A DNA stretch of 64,000 nt from VXPQ01 sp965116435 (GTDB lineage Bacteria; Bacteroidota; Rhodothermia; Rhodothermales; VXPQ01), in the NCBI GenBank assembly GCA_965116435.1, contig OZ220686.1, forward strand, positions 2,046,001-2,110,000. The letters are read 5' to 3'. The translations under genes and the position numbers were made by a program. The notes below the pieces were generated by a model, which saw only the letters and a program-made list of their open reading frames with translations, made no database searches and had not been told where the DNA came from. Position 1 is the first letter of the stretch; every line of letters begins with the position of its first letter. Shown piece after piece: positions 1-9,163 of the stretch.

Positions 1-1
1 C

Positions 2-781
2 GGTCGAATTGATCTCGACGCGCTTGAAAACGCCCTGCGCGACGACACGATACTTGTTTCCGTAATGTGGGCGAACAACGAGACGGGGGTCATCCAGCCC
101 GTGGAGCGCATTTCGGAAATCACCCGCGCCCGGGGCGTGTTGTTCCTGACGGACGCCACGCAGGCGGTGGGCAAGATTCCAGTCCGGGGCGGGCTGGCGG
201 ATTTGCTCGTTTGTTCGGCGCACAAGTTTTACGGCCCGAAGGGCGCGGGCGCCTTGTATGTCCGGCGGCGGGACCCCCGGGTGCGCCTTGCGCCGCTTCT
301 GGACGGCGGCGGCCACGAAAACGGACGCCGTTCGGGTACGCTGAACGTGCCGGGCGTCGTGGGCATGGGCAAGGCTCTTGAAATCGCTTGCCGGGAGATG
401 GAGGATTTTCGCAAGCGCATGGAGCGTTTGCGGAATCGTCTGGAGCAGCGCTTGCTCCAGCTTCCCGGGGCCAGGACGAACGCGCCGCCGCAGATTCCTC
501 GTTTGCCGCAAACGTCCAGCATCCGGTTCGAAGGCGTCCGGGGCGCGCATATCATGGCGGCCTGCCGCACCCTCGCTTTTTCCGCGGGCAGCGCCTGTTC
601 CAGCGGGAGCGGCAAGCCGAGCCATGTGCTCCGGGCCATGGGCCTGTCCTCCGAACAAGCCCTGTCCACGCTGCGCCTCAGCCTCGGGCGGTTCACCGCC
701 GAAGACGAGGTAGACCGCGCCGCCGACCAGATTGGAGTCGCCGTCCACGCCGCCCAGCGCGCGGCCATGCCGTCCGCCTGA
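2..781 (+). CDS. Cysteine desulfurase (NifS/IscS family), 5' end outside the window
   Basis: This PLP enzyme takes sulfur from L-cysteine for Fe-S cluster or thiolation pathways in the cytoplasm. The open frame runs in from the left edge, so the N-terminal third is missing. Visible landmarks are VMWANNETGVIQPV, a family signature, SAHKFYGPKGAGALYVRR with the PLP lysine (SAHK), and FSAGSACSSG, the loop carrying the catalytic cysteine. The C-terminus is of normal length and ends ahead of a DUF2480 gene on the same strand. Whether it is the IscS, NifS or a tRNA-thiolation paralogue cannot be decided without the missing part and its neighbours. Confidence 0.93.
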   Translation, partial: GRIDLDALENALRDDTILVSVMWANNETGVIQPVERISEITRARGVLFLTDATQAVGKIPVRGGLADLLVCSAHKFYGPKGAGALYVRRRDPRVRLAPLLDGGGHENGRRSGTLNVPGVVGMGKALEIACREMEDFRKRMERLRNRLEQRLLQLPGARTNAPPQIPRLPQTSSIRFEGVRGAHIMAACRTLAFSAGSACSSGSGKPSHVLRAMGLSSEQALSTLRLSLGRFTAEDEVDRAADQIGVAVHAAQRAAMPSA

Positions 782-821
782 CCATTTTCGCCAGAACACA
801 TCCTTTGCACCCCTCTTCCGC

Positions 822-1427
822 ATGGAATCTATTTCGGGAAACATCGTAAATCGCGTGGCCCAGAGCGATCTGGTCGTGTTCAACCTGGAGGACCTGTGGG
901 ACCATCGGCCCGTCGAGGAATTCGACCTGGCCCCGTTCCTGTTCCAGGAGATCGTGCTGCGCGAAAAGGACTTCCGGGCCAGCATGAAGGCGCACGACTG
1001 GGGGCGCTACGCAGACGGTCATGTGGCGGTCTTTTGCTCGGCGGACGCCATCATTCCCACCTGGGCATGGATGCTCGTCGCCTCGAAACTGGAGCCCGTC
1101 GCGCGTTCGGTAGCCATGGGCCGCGCAGAAGACCTGATTCGGGAGCGCTTCGCGCGCACCCTTGAATCCATGGACTGGTCCCCCTACGAAGGCAAGCCCG
1201 TGGTGGTCAAGGGATGCGGCAGCGGGGTCGTGCCGCCCGCCGCCTACCTGCTGGCCACGACCAAATTGCAGCAGGTGGCCGCAAAATTGATGTACGGCGA
1301 GCCGTGTTCGTCCGTCCCGCTGTGGCGCAAACCGCGCAACGCGGCGGGAACCCGGTCCGCCAACCTATCCGACGCGGGAAAGCCCCATGCCCCGGTTTCC
1401 GTACGCGGCGTCAAGGTGTCGCCGTAG
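822..1427 (+). CDS. DUF2480 family protein
   Basis: A protein of about 201 residues starting MESISGNIVNRVAQSDLVVF. It matches my recollection of the DUF2480 family, which is found almost only in Bacteroidota and relatives and has no assigned function. Recognisable stretches are HDWGRYADGHVAVFCSADAI, the conserved GCGSGVVPPAAYLLAT, and a C-terminal LMYGEPCSSVPLW with a cysteine. It follows the cysteine desulfurase by 40 bases on the same strand, and co-transcription is likely. That context, with conserved cysteines, is compatible with a sulfur or Fe-S role, but this is only inference. Its last 63 bases overlap the 3' end of convergent recG. The ATG at 822 was chosen because upstream codons do not look like family sequence. 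Confidence 0.82.
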   Translation: MESISGNIVNRVAQSDLVVFNLEDLWDHRPVEEFDLAPFLFQEIVLREKDFRASMKAHDWGRYADGHVAVFCSADAIIPTWAWMLVASKLEPVARSVAMGRAEDLIRERFARTLESMDWSPYEGKPVVVKGCGSGVVPPAAYLLATTKLQQVAAKLMYGEPCSSVPLWRKPRNAAGTRSANLSDAGKPHAPVSVRGVKVSP

Positions 1428-3464
1428 CGCTGCATGCCCGGGTTCCGTCAGGTCGGGATCGCGCGAAACGAGGTCGAAAGCGAGGTCGCGGGCCAGCGAA
1501 AGGAGTTCCACATCCTCCGGGAGTTCGGCGATTTTCAACGGGGGCAAGCCGCTTTGCCGGGTGCCGAAAAAGTCGCCCGCCCCGCGAATCTTCAGGTCGG
1601 CTTCGCTGATCCGGAAGCCGTCGTTCGTATCCACCATCACCTGCAAGCGCTTGCGGGCTTCGTTCGTGCATTTGTAGTCCGCCATCAGAATGCAGTAACT
1701 CTGTTTCCCGCCCCGCCCGACCCGGCCCCGGAGCTGGTGCAACTGGCTCAATCCGAAGCGTTCGGCATGCTCTACGATCATGATGGTGGCGTTCGGCACG
1801 TCCACGCCCACCTCAATCACCGTCGTAGCCACCAGCGCCTTGAAATCGGCCCGGCGGAACAGGGTCATGGTGTCTTCTTTTTCGCCCCGCGACATCCGTC
1901 CGTGGATCAGCCCTACCTTGTGCGGGGCGAATATCTTCTTCAACTCGGCATAGCCCGATTCTGCGTCCTTGAGGTCCATCTTTTCGGACTCTTCCACGAG
2001 CGGGTAGACGACGTAGCATTGCCTTCCCTTCGCAATCTCTTTCCGCACGAAGTCGTAGACCTGCTCCCGGCTTTTGTCGAAGCGCAGCGCCGTGCGCACC
2101 GGACGCCGTCCCGCGGGCAATTCTTTCATGACGGATACGTCCAGGTCCCCGTAGAGCGTCAACGCGAGGGAACGGGGGATGGGCGTGGCGGTCATGAGCA
2201 GCATGTGCGGGCGGGCGCCCATTTCGAACATGCGGGCGCGCTGCATGACGCCGAACCGGTGTTGTTCGTCCACGATCGCCAGGCCCAGGCGCCGGAACGC
2301 CACATCGTCCTGAATGAGCGCATGCGTCCCGACGGCCATGTTGGCCCGCCCTTCCGCTATGTCCGCAAGCACCTGGGTACGTTCCGCCTTGGGCAAGCCT
2401 CCGACAAGGAGTCGCAGCCGTACGCCGAGGGGGTCCAGGTACTTGCGCAAATTGGCGTAATGCTGCTCCGCCAGAATTTCCGTAGGCGCCATGAAGGCGC
2501 TCTGGTACCCGCTGTCGAGCGCATGCAGCATCGCCGCCACGGCCACCACGGTCTTGCCGCTGCCCACATCGCCTTGCAGCAGGCGGCGCATCTGCTTTCC
2601 GCTCTGCATATCCCGGGCAATATCTTTCAGCGCGGCTTGCTGCGCGCCGGTCAATTCAAACGGAAGTCCATCCTCCAGGAACTGCTTTGCGTACGCTCCC
2701 GGCGCGTCGAACCGGGGGCCTGCATGCACGATCCGCCGCCGGCGCATGTGCGCCAGCATGGTTTGAATGGAAAAGAGTTCCTCGAACTTCAGCCGGTGCT
2801 TCGCCGCTTCGAGCTCCCGCCGGTCTTCGGGGAAATGGATGGCCCGCAGCGCCGTAGCGCCGTCCATCAACGCCGCTGCTTCGCACACGTCGGCCGGAAG
2901 CGGTTCCGGCAACGCCTCGAGGTTATGTTGGAAAAAACCATGCAAAAGGCGCCGGAATACGCGGCTGGTCAGGCCTACGCTCGCCAGCGCCGCGCCCCCG
3001 GGATACAAGGCAATGATGCGTCCGGTGTCCAGCGATGCGCTGTCCTCGCCCAGCTTGTCGAAATCCGGGTGCGCCATGGAGAACATGCCGCCATACTGCT
3101 GGGGTTTCCCGTGAAACGCCACTCGATCTCCCTTGGCGAACCGTTTCGATATCCACTGCACGCTCTTGAACCATACGCATTTCATGGCGTGGCCTGCCTC
3201 GTCCTGCAGGACCACCTCGAACCGGTATCCCGTGCGTCCCCGCACCGTATTCGCAAGAATTACTTCGCCCACTACCGTAACCGGAGACGTGCCCGTCCGC
3301 AACGCCGAAACCGCAACGACGGACGACCGGTCGAGGTAGCGGCGGGGATAATAATGCACCAGGTCGCGCACGGTCTGCACGCCCGCCTCCGCCAGGACCT
3401 CCACGCGGCGGCCCGTGATTCCCTGCACGCACTCCACGCCTTGCTCCAGCAGCCTTATCGACAT
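1365..3464 (-). CDS. recG: ATP-dependent DNA helicase RecG
   Basis: RecG remodels stalled replication forks and Holliday junctions. The 699-residue length is normal. The N-terminal part (about 1-170) contains the HhH/OB-fold wedge region, with DLVHYYPRRYLDRS near residue 35. The helicase core carries Walker A GDVGSGKT at 298-305, DEQHRFGV at 399-406, MTATPIPRSLALTLYG, and the RecG-type end VIEVGVDVPNA...HQLRGRVGRGG. No motif is missing. The gene converges with DUF2480 and overlaps its 3' end by about 60 bases. The upstream neighbour on the same strand is a sulfatase 88 bases away, so it may share a transcript. Confidence 0.98.
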   Translation of the reverse strand: MSIRLLEQGVECVQGITGRRVEVLAEAGVQTVRDLVHYYPRRYLDRSSVVAVSALRTGTSPVTVVGEVILANTVRGRTGYRFEVVLQDEAGHAMKCVWFKSVQWISKRFAKGDRVAFHGKPQQYGGMFSMAHPDFDKLGEDSASLDTGRIIALYPGGAALASVGLTSRVFRRLLHGFFQHNLEALPEPLPADVCEAAALMDGATALRAIHFPEDRRELEAAKHRLKFEELFSIQTMLAHMRRRRIVHAGPRFDAPGAYAKQFLEDGLPFELTGAQQAALKDIARDMQSGKQMRRLLQGDVGSGKTVVAVAAMLHALDSGYQSAFMAPTEILAEQHYANLRKYLDPLGVRLRLLVGGLPKAERTQVLADIAEGRANMAVGTHALIQDDVAFRRLGLAIVDEQHRFGVMQRARMFEMGARPHMLLMTATPIPRSLALTLYGDLDVSVMKELPAGRRPVRTALRFDKSREQVYDFVRKEIAKGRQCYVVYPLVEESEKMDLKDAESGYAELKKIFAPHKVGLIHGRMSRGEKEDTMTLFRRADFKALVATTVIEVGVDVPNATIMIVEHAERFGLSQLHQLRGRVGRGGKQSYCILMADYKCTNEARKRLQVMVDTNDGFRISEADLKIRGAGDFFGTRQSGLPPLKIAELPEDVELLSLARDLAFDLVSRDPDLTEPGHAALRRHLDAAYGNRGMGLSRVG

Positions 3465-3551
3465 GGCGACGGAAATGGGTTCGATACGCTCAATGCCTTC
3501 CTTGCATCCCTTGGTCAGAGCCTCCCTTGCTTCGCATGCGCCTGCGGGTCG

Positions 3552-5009
3552 CTATTCTGCATCCAGAAGGCGCTCGTCGGCTTGCCACTGGCCCGGCGGA
3601 CGGAACTGCACGTCCACCGCATCGTCGGCTTCCAGCATTCCGAAAAGCCGGGTCTGCATTTCGAGAATGCGTTCCTGGTGATCCGGGCTGTTGATGAGGT
3701 TGTGCCGCTCGAACGGGTCCTGCTCCAGGTCGTACAATTCATTCATGTCCCAGACGCCGTGGTAGAACATGTATTTGTACCGGTCGCCGCGGAGCGCATA
3801 CACCGTGGGGGTGTGCGGAAAAGGGAATTCCCAGAAGTATTCGTAGGCAAATTCCGTCCGCCAGTCGGGAAGGGACGCCCCGCCGAGGAGCGGCAGGAAC
3901 GAGCGACCGTCCATGTGCTCCGGGGTCTGTAGGCCCGCGAGGGTCAGGAACGTCGGCGCCACATCTATATTCAGGATCATCTGGTCCAGTTCGCTTGCAG
4001 GGGCCACATACCCCGGCGCCCAGGCCAGCATGGGTACGCGCATGGATTCCTCGTACGCATTCCGCTTGTCGATGAGTCCGTGTTCGCCGAACAGAAACCC
4101 GTTATCTCCCATGTATACGACCAGGGTTTCGTCCGCAAGGCCCTGTTCTTCCAGATAATCCAGCACGCGCCCGATGCTGTCGTCCACGCTCAGCAAGGTT
4201 TCCGCATACCGGCGGTAGAACTGGTCGTACACCAGATCGCCATGGTACATATGATCGACGCCGTGCCAACTGTAGCGCTGCTCCTTGACCCATTTGGGTT
4301 TGGAGCGATAGTTTTGCTCCGTATTCGCCATCGTGACGGGATATTCCAGCGGCGCGTCCGCATACCGGCCCGCATGGCGCTCCGCAGGAATGAACTCGGC
4401 GTGCACGGCCTTGTGCGAAAGGTACAGGAAGAACGGGCGGTCCGCCTCCCGGTCGCCGAGCCATTTAAGGGCATAGTCCGTAAGCAGGTCCGACGTGTGT
4501 CCCGTGTGCGGACTCCGCGTCCCGTTCACGTTCAATTCGGGATTCACGTAGACGCCTTGTCCCCGGAAACTTACCCAGTAATCGAACCCCGGACGCGGCG
4601 CATCGCTGGACGCACCCATGTGCCATTTCCCTACGAACGCGGTCTGATAGCCTGACTCCTGGAGCATTTCCGGGAAAAAGGCCGTGCCTTCCGGCACCAG
4701 CCGCTGATTGTCCACTACGCCGTGGTTGTGCGCGTACTGGCCGGTGAGGATGGAGGCCCGGCTTGGCGAGCACAACGCCGTGGTCACGAAGGCGTTGCGC
4801 AGATGCAGCCCTTCGCGGGCCATGCGATCCATGTTGGGGGTTTCGAGGAAATCGGGCGCGCGCTCATGGAAGCCCATGAAATCGTACCGATGGTCGTCGC
4901 TCAGGATAAACACGACGTTGCGGGGCGCGTCGCCAGACTGCGCTCGGGCAGCCCGTGCGCCGCCGAAGGCGAGTAGACAGACAAGGCAGGCGTTTGTAAA
5001 AAGACGCAT
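3552..5009 (-). CDS. Secreted S1-family sulfatase
   Basis: A sulfatase of 485 residues with a signal peptide (about 1-23, ending ARAQ). It hydrolyses sulfate esters using a formylglycine made from Cys80 in the motif CSPSRAS. N-terminal metal ligands lie in FILSDDHRYDF. VGKWHMG and VYMGDNGFLFGEHG are the other expected active-site blocks, so the enzyme looks intact. The Met/His-rich middle and the DYLEEQGLADETLVV block resemble heparan/glucosamine-6-sulfatase-like S1 subfamilies, but the substrate cannot be read from sequence. It acts in the periplasm or outside. It is one of six S1 sulfatases in this window and none sits in a complete polysaccharide locus. Confidence 0.93.
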   Translation of the reverse strand: MRLFTNACLVCLLAFGGARAARAQSGDAPRNVVFILSDDHRYDFMGFHERAPDFLETPNMDRMAREGLHLRNAFVTTALCSPSRASILTGQYAHNHGVVDNQRLVPEGTAFFPEMLQESGYQTAFVGKWHMGASSDAPRPGFDYWVSFRGQGVYVNPELNVNGTRSPHTGHTSDLLTDYALKWLGDREADRPFFLYLSHKAVHAEFIPAERHAGRYADAPLEYPVTMANTEQNYRSKPKWVKEQRYSWHGVDHMYHGDLVYDQFYRRYAETLLSVDDSIGRVLDYLEEQGLADETLVVYMGDNGFLFGEHGLIDKRNAYEESMRVPMLAWAPGYVAPASELDQMILNIDVAPTFLTLAGLQTPEHMDGRSFLPLLGGASLPDWRTEFAYEYFWEFPFPHTPTVYALRGDRYKYMFYHGVWDMNELYDLEQDPFERHNLINSPDHQERILEMQTRLFGMLEADDAVDVQFRPPGQWQADERLLDAE

Positions 5010-5294
5010 GGTTTTATGGACAGTCGGGGAATCGGGAAAAGGGGGGGCTTTGTACGAAGCGGTTTTGATCCGGGCGCCTCAGAGCATGTGAGAGCGTCCG
5101 AGCGCGTCCCGTAAAGATACAAACAGGTTTTTCGTCGGACCACATCCAGCGCCGCCGCCGGAGCATTGGTGCGCACCGGTACAGAAACAGAATACGATAT
5201 AAGGAGACAACATAACATGTTTTGATCCGTTCGATGGGGCGGTCGGCGAAGGTCGTCGGCCCAATGGATAGCGTACGGACCTGTACCTTGCAGC

Positions 5295-7709
5295 ATGCCG
5301 GACAAGATACCGTATAGCCTCCCGCGCATCGTGGAAGCGCCTGCGCCCTGCCTGTTCCTTTTTATTGCGTTTATCGCGCTGATTGCAAGCGGATGCGGCG
5401 CGCAGCCTCCTTCCGACCCGACCTGGGTAGGCCGCGAAACGTGCGCCGGATGCCATGCGGAGGCGGCGCTGGCCTGGAGCGGATCGGATCACGACCGGGC
5501 CATGGAAGAGGCTTCGCCGGAAACCGTGCTGGGGGATTTCGACGATGCGGCGTTCGAGCGTTGCGGCGTCGAAACGCGCTTTTTTCGGGAAGAAGATCGT
5601 TTTTTCATCCGGGCGCAGGGGGCCGACGGGGCCATGCAAACCTGGCCGGTCGCCTACACGTTTGGCTACGAACCCCTCCAGCAATATCTCATTCCGACCG
5701 AAAAAGGGCGCTTGCAGGCGTTTACGGTCGCTTGGGATACGGAGGGCGCACGGTGGTTTTCCTTGTCGGAAGACGAATGCATCGATCCCCCGGACTGGCT
5801 GCACTGGACCGGCGGCGGGATGAACTGGAATTATATGTGCGCGGATTGCCATTCCACCAACCTGCAGCGCCGTTTCAATCTGGCCGAAGGCGCGTACGAG
5901 ACGGTTTTCGAGGAAATCGATGTGAGTTGCGAAACGTGCCACGGTCCGGGGTCGGCTCACGTGGACAGGGCCCGGTCCGGGACGTACGATGCGGCCCAAT
6001 CCGGCCTCGCGGCTCCCTTTGCGACGCCGCACGAACAGGTGGAAACCTGTGCGCCGTGCCATTCTCGCCGCCGCGTCGCGTACCCGAATCATATCGCAGG
6101 CAATGCGTTTCTGGATCATTACAATCCCGATCTCCTGGAGGAGGGGCTGTATTTCGCCGACGGACAGATACGCGACGAGGTGTATGTGTACGGCTCGTTC
6201 GTGCAAAGCCGCATGTATGCAGAGGGCGTGGCGTGCACGGATTGCCACGATCCACATACGACCCGGGTGAAGTTCGAAGGGAATGCGTTGTGCGGACAAT
6301 GCCATGACGTGGCCGTCTACGATACGTTCGAGCACCTCCGGCATCCCGAGGGCGCGGAAGGTTCGCAATGCGTGGATTGCCATATGCCGGAGCGGACGTA
6401 TATGGGGGTGGACCCCCGGCGGGATCACGGGTTCAAAATTCCCCGGCCCGATCTGTCCGACCGGACCGGCGCTCCGAACGCATGCGAGGGGTGTCATGCG
6501 GATCGTTCTGCGGAATGGGCCGCCGACCGCATCGCGGATTGGCATGGGCCGGACCGCCCGCCTTCGTTCGCGGCGGCGTTCGCCGGGGGGCGGGCGGGCG
6601 ATCCCGAGGCAGAGCCGGCCTTGGTTCGCCTGACGGAAGACCCTTCCGCCCCGGACATCGTGCGGGCGACGGCCTTGACCTTGCTGGACGGGTATGCTAC
6701 GGTGCGGGCTTCGGAAGCGGCGAGGCGGGCGCTGGGGGATGAGGCGGCGCTCGTGCGGGCGACGGCCGTGCAACGTTTCGGGGCAGGGGAGGGCGCCGAT
6801 CGCTCGGCGATCCCGCACCTGGAGTCTCTGCTGACCGATCCCGTGCGGCTGGTGCGGATGGAAGCGGCTCGCGTGCTCGCCCACATGGCGCCGGAGCGTT
6901 ATGTTCGGGGGGATGCGGACGAAACGGCGGTCGCCTGGCGCCATGCCTTGCAGGAATATCGGGACGGACAGCACGCCCTGAACGATCAGGCGGCCTCGCA
7001 TCTGAATCTGGCCATTCTGCACGAGCAGCTTGGGCAGCCGGACTCGGCGGCGGCGGCCTACCGCACGGCGATCCGCGTGGATTCCCTCTTCGTTCCGGCC
7101 TACCTGAACCTGGCCATGCTGCTCAACCGTTTGCGGGATGCGGGTGTGGCGGAGGGCGTTGGGGCGGGTATGGCGAGCGGAGTTGGCGGCGCGCGGGGTT
7201 CGGGCGGTGCGGGGGGGCCGGGCGGCTTCGGTGAGGGGGGTTCGGGTGGTGCGGGCGGGGCCGGTGATGCGGGTGGCGGGGTTGGCGGCCCGGAGGCGCT
7301 GGCCGCCGAAGCGGAGATGGCGTTGCAGGCGGCGGTGCGCCTGGAGCCAGACGCCGCCGAGGCGCATTACGCGCTGGGGCTGTTCCTGGGGGAAACGCCG
7401 GAGGGCCTTGAAGAGGCGGCGGGCCATCTCGAACAGGCGGCGCTGCTGGACGCCTCCAACGCCCGCATGCAATACAACGCCGGGCTGGCCTACCAGCAAC
7501 TGGGCCACGCCGAACAGGCAGAACGGTTTTTGTCCCGCGCGCTGGCCATTTCCCCGAACCATGCGGACTACCTGAACGCCCTAAGCATTTTCCATGCCCA
7601 GCAAGAGGCATGGGACCAGGCCCTCGAATACACGGACCGCCTCCTTGCACAATACCCGGACCACCCTGACTTGCTTGAGCGGAGGGTTTGGATTTTGGGG
7701 AGGAGGTGA
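5295..7709 (+). CDS. Octaheme c-type cytochrome lipoprotein with HEAT-like and TPR repeats
   Basis: An 804-residue exported protein. An N-terminal lipobox (IASGC, Cys34) predicts a lipoprotein. Eight CXXCH heme sites follow: CAGCH (50), CADCH, CETCH, CAPCH, CTDCH, CGQCH, CVDCH and CEGCH. The order recalls cytochrome c554/nitrite-reductase-like multihemes. Residues about 430-540 are helical HEAT-like repeats, then TPR units (LNLAILHEQLGQPDSAAAAY, AGLAYQQLGHAEQAERF). Between TPRs, residues about 614-660 form an almost pure Gly/Ala/Ser/Val linker encoded by GGG/GCG-rich DNA, which looks like a recent expansion. Function is probably periplasmic electron transfer or a redox scaffold. No oxidase neighbour helps. 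It is divergent from the sulfatase, with about 285 bases between them. Confidence 0.85.
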   Translation: MPDKIPYSLPRIVEAPAPCLFLFIAFIALIASGCGAQPPSDPTWVGRETCAGCHAEAALAWSGSDHDRAMEEASPETVLGDFDDAAFERCGVETRFFREEDRFFIRAQGADGAMQTWPVAYTFGYEPLQQYLIPTEKGRLQAFTVAWDTEGARWFSLSEDECIDPPDWLHWTGGGMNWNYMCADCHSTNLQRRFNLAEGAYETVFEEIDVSCETCHGPGSAHVDRARSGTYDAAQSGLAAPFATPHEQVETCAPCHSRRRVAYPNHIAGNAFLDHYNPDLLEEGLYFADGQIRDEVYVYGSFVQSRMYAEGVACTDCHDPHTTRVKFEGNALCGQCHDVAVYDTFEHLRHPEGAEGSQCVDCHMPERTYMGVDPRRDHGFKIPRPDLSDRTGAPNACEGCHADRSAEWAADRIADWHGPDRPPSFAAAFAGGRAGDPEAEPALVRLTEDPSAPDIVRATALTLLDGYATVRASEAARRALGDEAALVRATAVQRFGAGEGADRSAIPHLESLLTDPVRLVRMEAARVLAHMAPERYVRGDADETAVAWRHALQEYRDGQHALNDQAASHLNLAILHEQLGQPDSAAAAYRTAIRVDSLFVPAYLNLAMLLNRLRDAGVAEGVGAGMASGVGGARGSGGAGGPGGFGEGGSGGAGGAGDAGGGVGGPEALAAEAEMALQAAVRLEPDAAEAHYALGLFLGETPEGLEEAAGHLEQAALLDASNARMQYNAGLAYQQLGHAEQAERFLSRALAISPNHADYLNALSIFHAQQEAWDQALEYTDRLLAQYPDHPDLLERRVWILGRR

Positions 7710-7733
7710 TTTTTTCGGGAATGATATCCAATA

Positions 7734-9163
7734 CTACACAAAGTGAATTTCTTTCTGATTTTCCACCTTACCAGTGTAAGGATCACGCATTATGGGCAAG
7801 TTCGGTATACGATTGTCAAAGTATTCCTCAATAGACCACAAATTCATTCGATCAAATGGACGGCCTTGTATCCGTATCTCATTCATTCTGGCGGCTTCCG
7901 CGTGTGCGGAATTTGAAGTAATTTTATCAAGCGTAATAAAACAACTTACTGCTGCTTTTTCACGATCCGCAACACTGTTAAAATCGCGTAGATAACTCAA
8001 ATTAAACTTGCCACCTTTTACCTGTGATAATGCTATTTTAGAGGGATATTTATCTGGTTTCATTGCCAATGTTGCTCGCCCGTCTATACCGCCATCACCA
8101 ACCTTTACCTTATTCGGAGCAAACCCAGACAAACGAGTTACAGCCCAAGCTTCAAAATGAAACGGTTCGTCCTTTGCCAATCTACGGGCAGAATCGAAAT
8201 CAGCGGGAATACCTTTTGTTGGTATATTCTGATTGCGAAGGCGTTTCTCTTTAACGAGATCAATGGCTATCGGAGATATATCAACGCCAACCCATTGACG
8301 TTTAAGAAGCTGAGCTGCTTCTACAGTTGTACCACAGCCGCAGAATGGATCGAGGACAACATCTCCTTCGTTGCTTGATGCTTCTATAATTCGTTGAAGT
8401 ATAGACAGGGGCTTCTGTGTAGGATAACCAAGGCGTTCCTTCGCCTGTGAGTTCAACTGGGTAAACTTGGGATCACGCAGGTAAGACCATACATCATCAG
8501 GCATTATTCCTTCGTCAGGATAGAATATTTTTCCTGCTCCATTTACATGACATTTTCGACCATCCGCATCTACTTTGTTATATCGGCGTTCCTTCATTCG
8601 ACGCGGAACCCTAACCTGTACTCCCACATAATCTTCGGATCGGGAATAAAAGAATAATGTATCGTGTTTTCTTCGATAATCCTTCTTTCCACTATTACCC
8701 ATGTGATAATGCCATATAATCTCATTACGAAAATTTTTTGATCCAAATATACTATCCATAACAACCTTGAGATAATGACTTGCTGTCGGATCGCAATGTA
8801 AATAAATCGAACCTGTAGGTTTCAGTAGACGATGCATCTGCTCCAACCGCTCCGCCATATAGGTCAGGTACGCCATCATACCTGACTGCCCTAACACTTG
8901 GTACAAACCTTGTATGGCTTTATGGGCAGGACGAGCGACCGCATCGTCAAACTCACTGTACCGCCTTTCCGCATCCCCATCCCAGTACCATGTATCGTCG
9001 AATGCTCGGTATTGAGCCCCCCCCCCGCATCTTGTCCGTACAAGATATTATAGTTAGCCTTCGAGTTGAAAGGTGGGTCAAGATATATCAGGTCTACAAC
9101 GTTGGCATTCCATTTACGCATCCAGTCAAGGCAGTCACCGTAATACAGGGTTCCAGTATCCAT
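7734..9163 (-). pseudogene. DNA methyltransferase fused to Mrr-like nuclease, frame broken at a G10 tract (phase-variable or pseudogene)
   Basis: One gene in two frames. The first part starts MDTGTLYYGDCLDWM and carries catalytic motif IV (DLIYLDPPFNS). The second has LKPTGSIYLHCDPTASHYLK, the TRD, TQKPLSILQRII and SAM motif I (VVLDPFCGCGTT), an order typical of beta-class N6A/N4C methyltransferases. The C-terminus (FEAWAVTRLSGF, GDGGIDGRATL, SQVKGGKF) resembles an Mrr/PD-(D/E)XK nuclease. At 9017-9026 ten consecutive C on + (G10 in the gene) throw the reading into LNTEHSTIHG and a stop near 8891. Eight or eleven G restore AQYRAFDDTWYWDGDAE and join the second part exactly. The region is much AT-richer than its surroundings, suggesting horizontal transfer. 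A natural ON/OFF switch and a sequencing slip in the homopolymer are both possible. Confidence 0.85.

Noticed and set aside
1434..3932. Very long open frame (over 800 codons) opposite recG
   Set aside because: It is the mirror of recG codon structure in GC-rich DNA. Its translation is rich in His, Arg and Gln with no recognisable domain, whereas recG motifs are perfect.
5079..7562. Long open frame opposite the octaheme cytochrome
   Set aside because: Antisense shadow. The eight CXXCH sites and lipobox on the plus strand settle which is coding.
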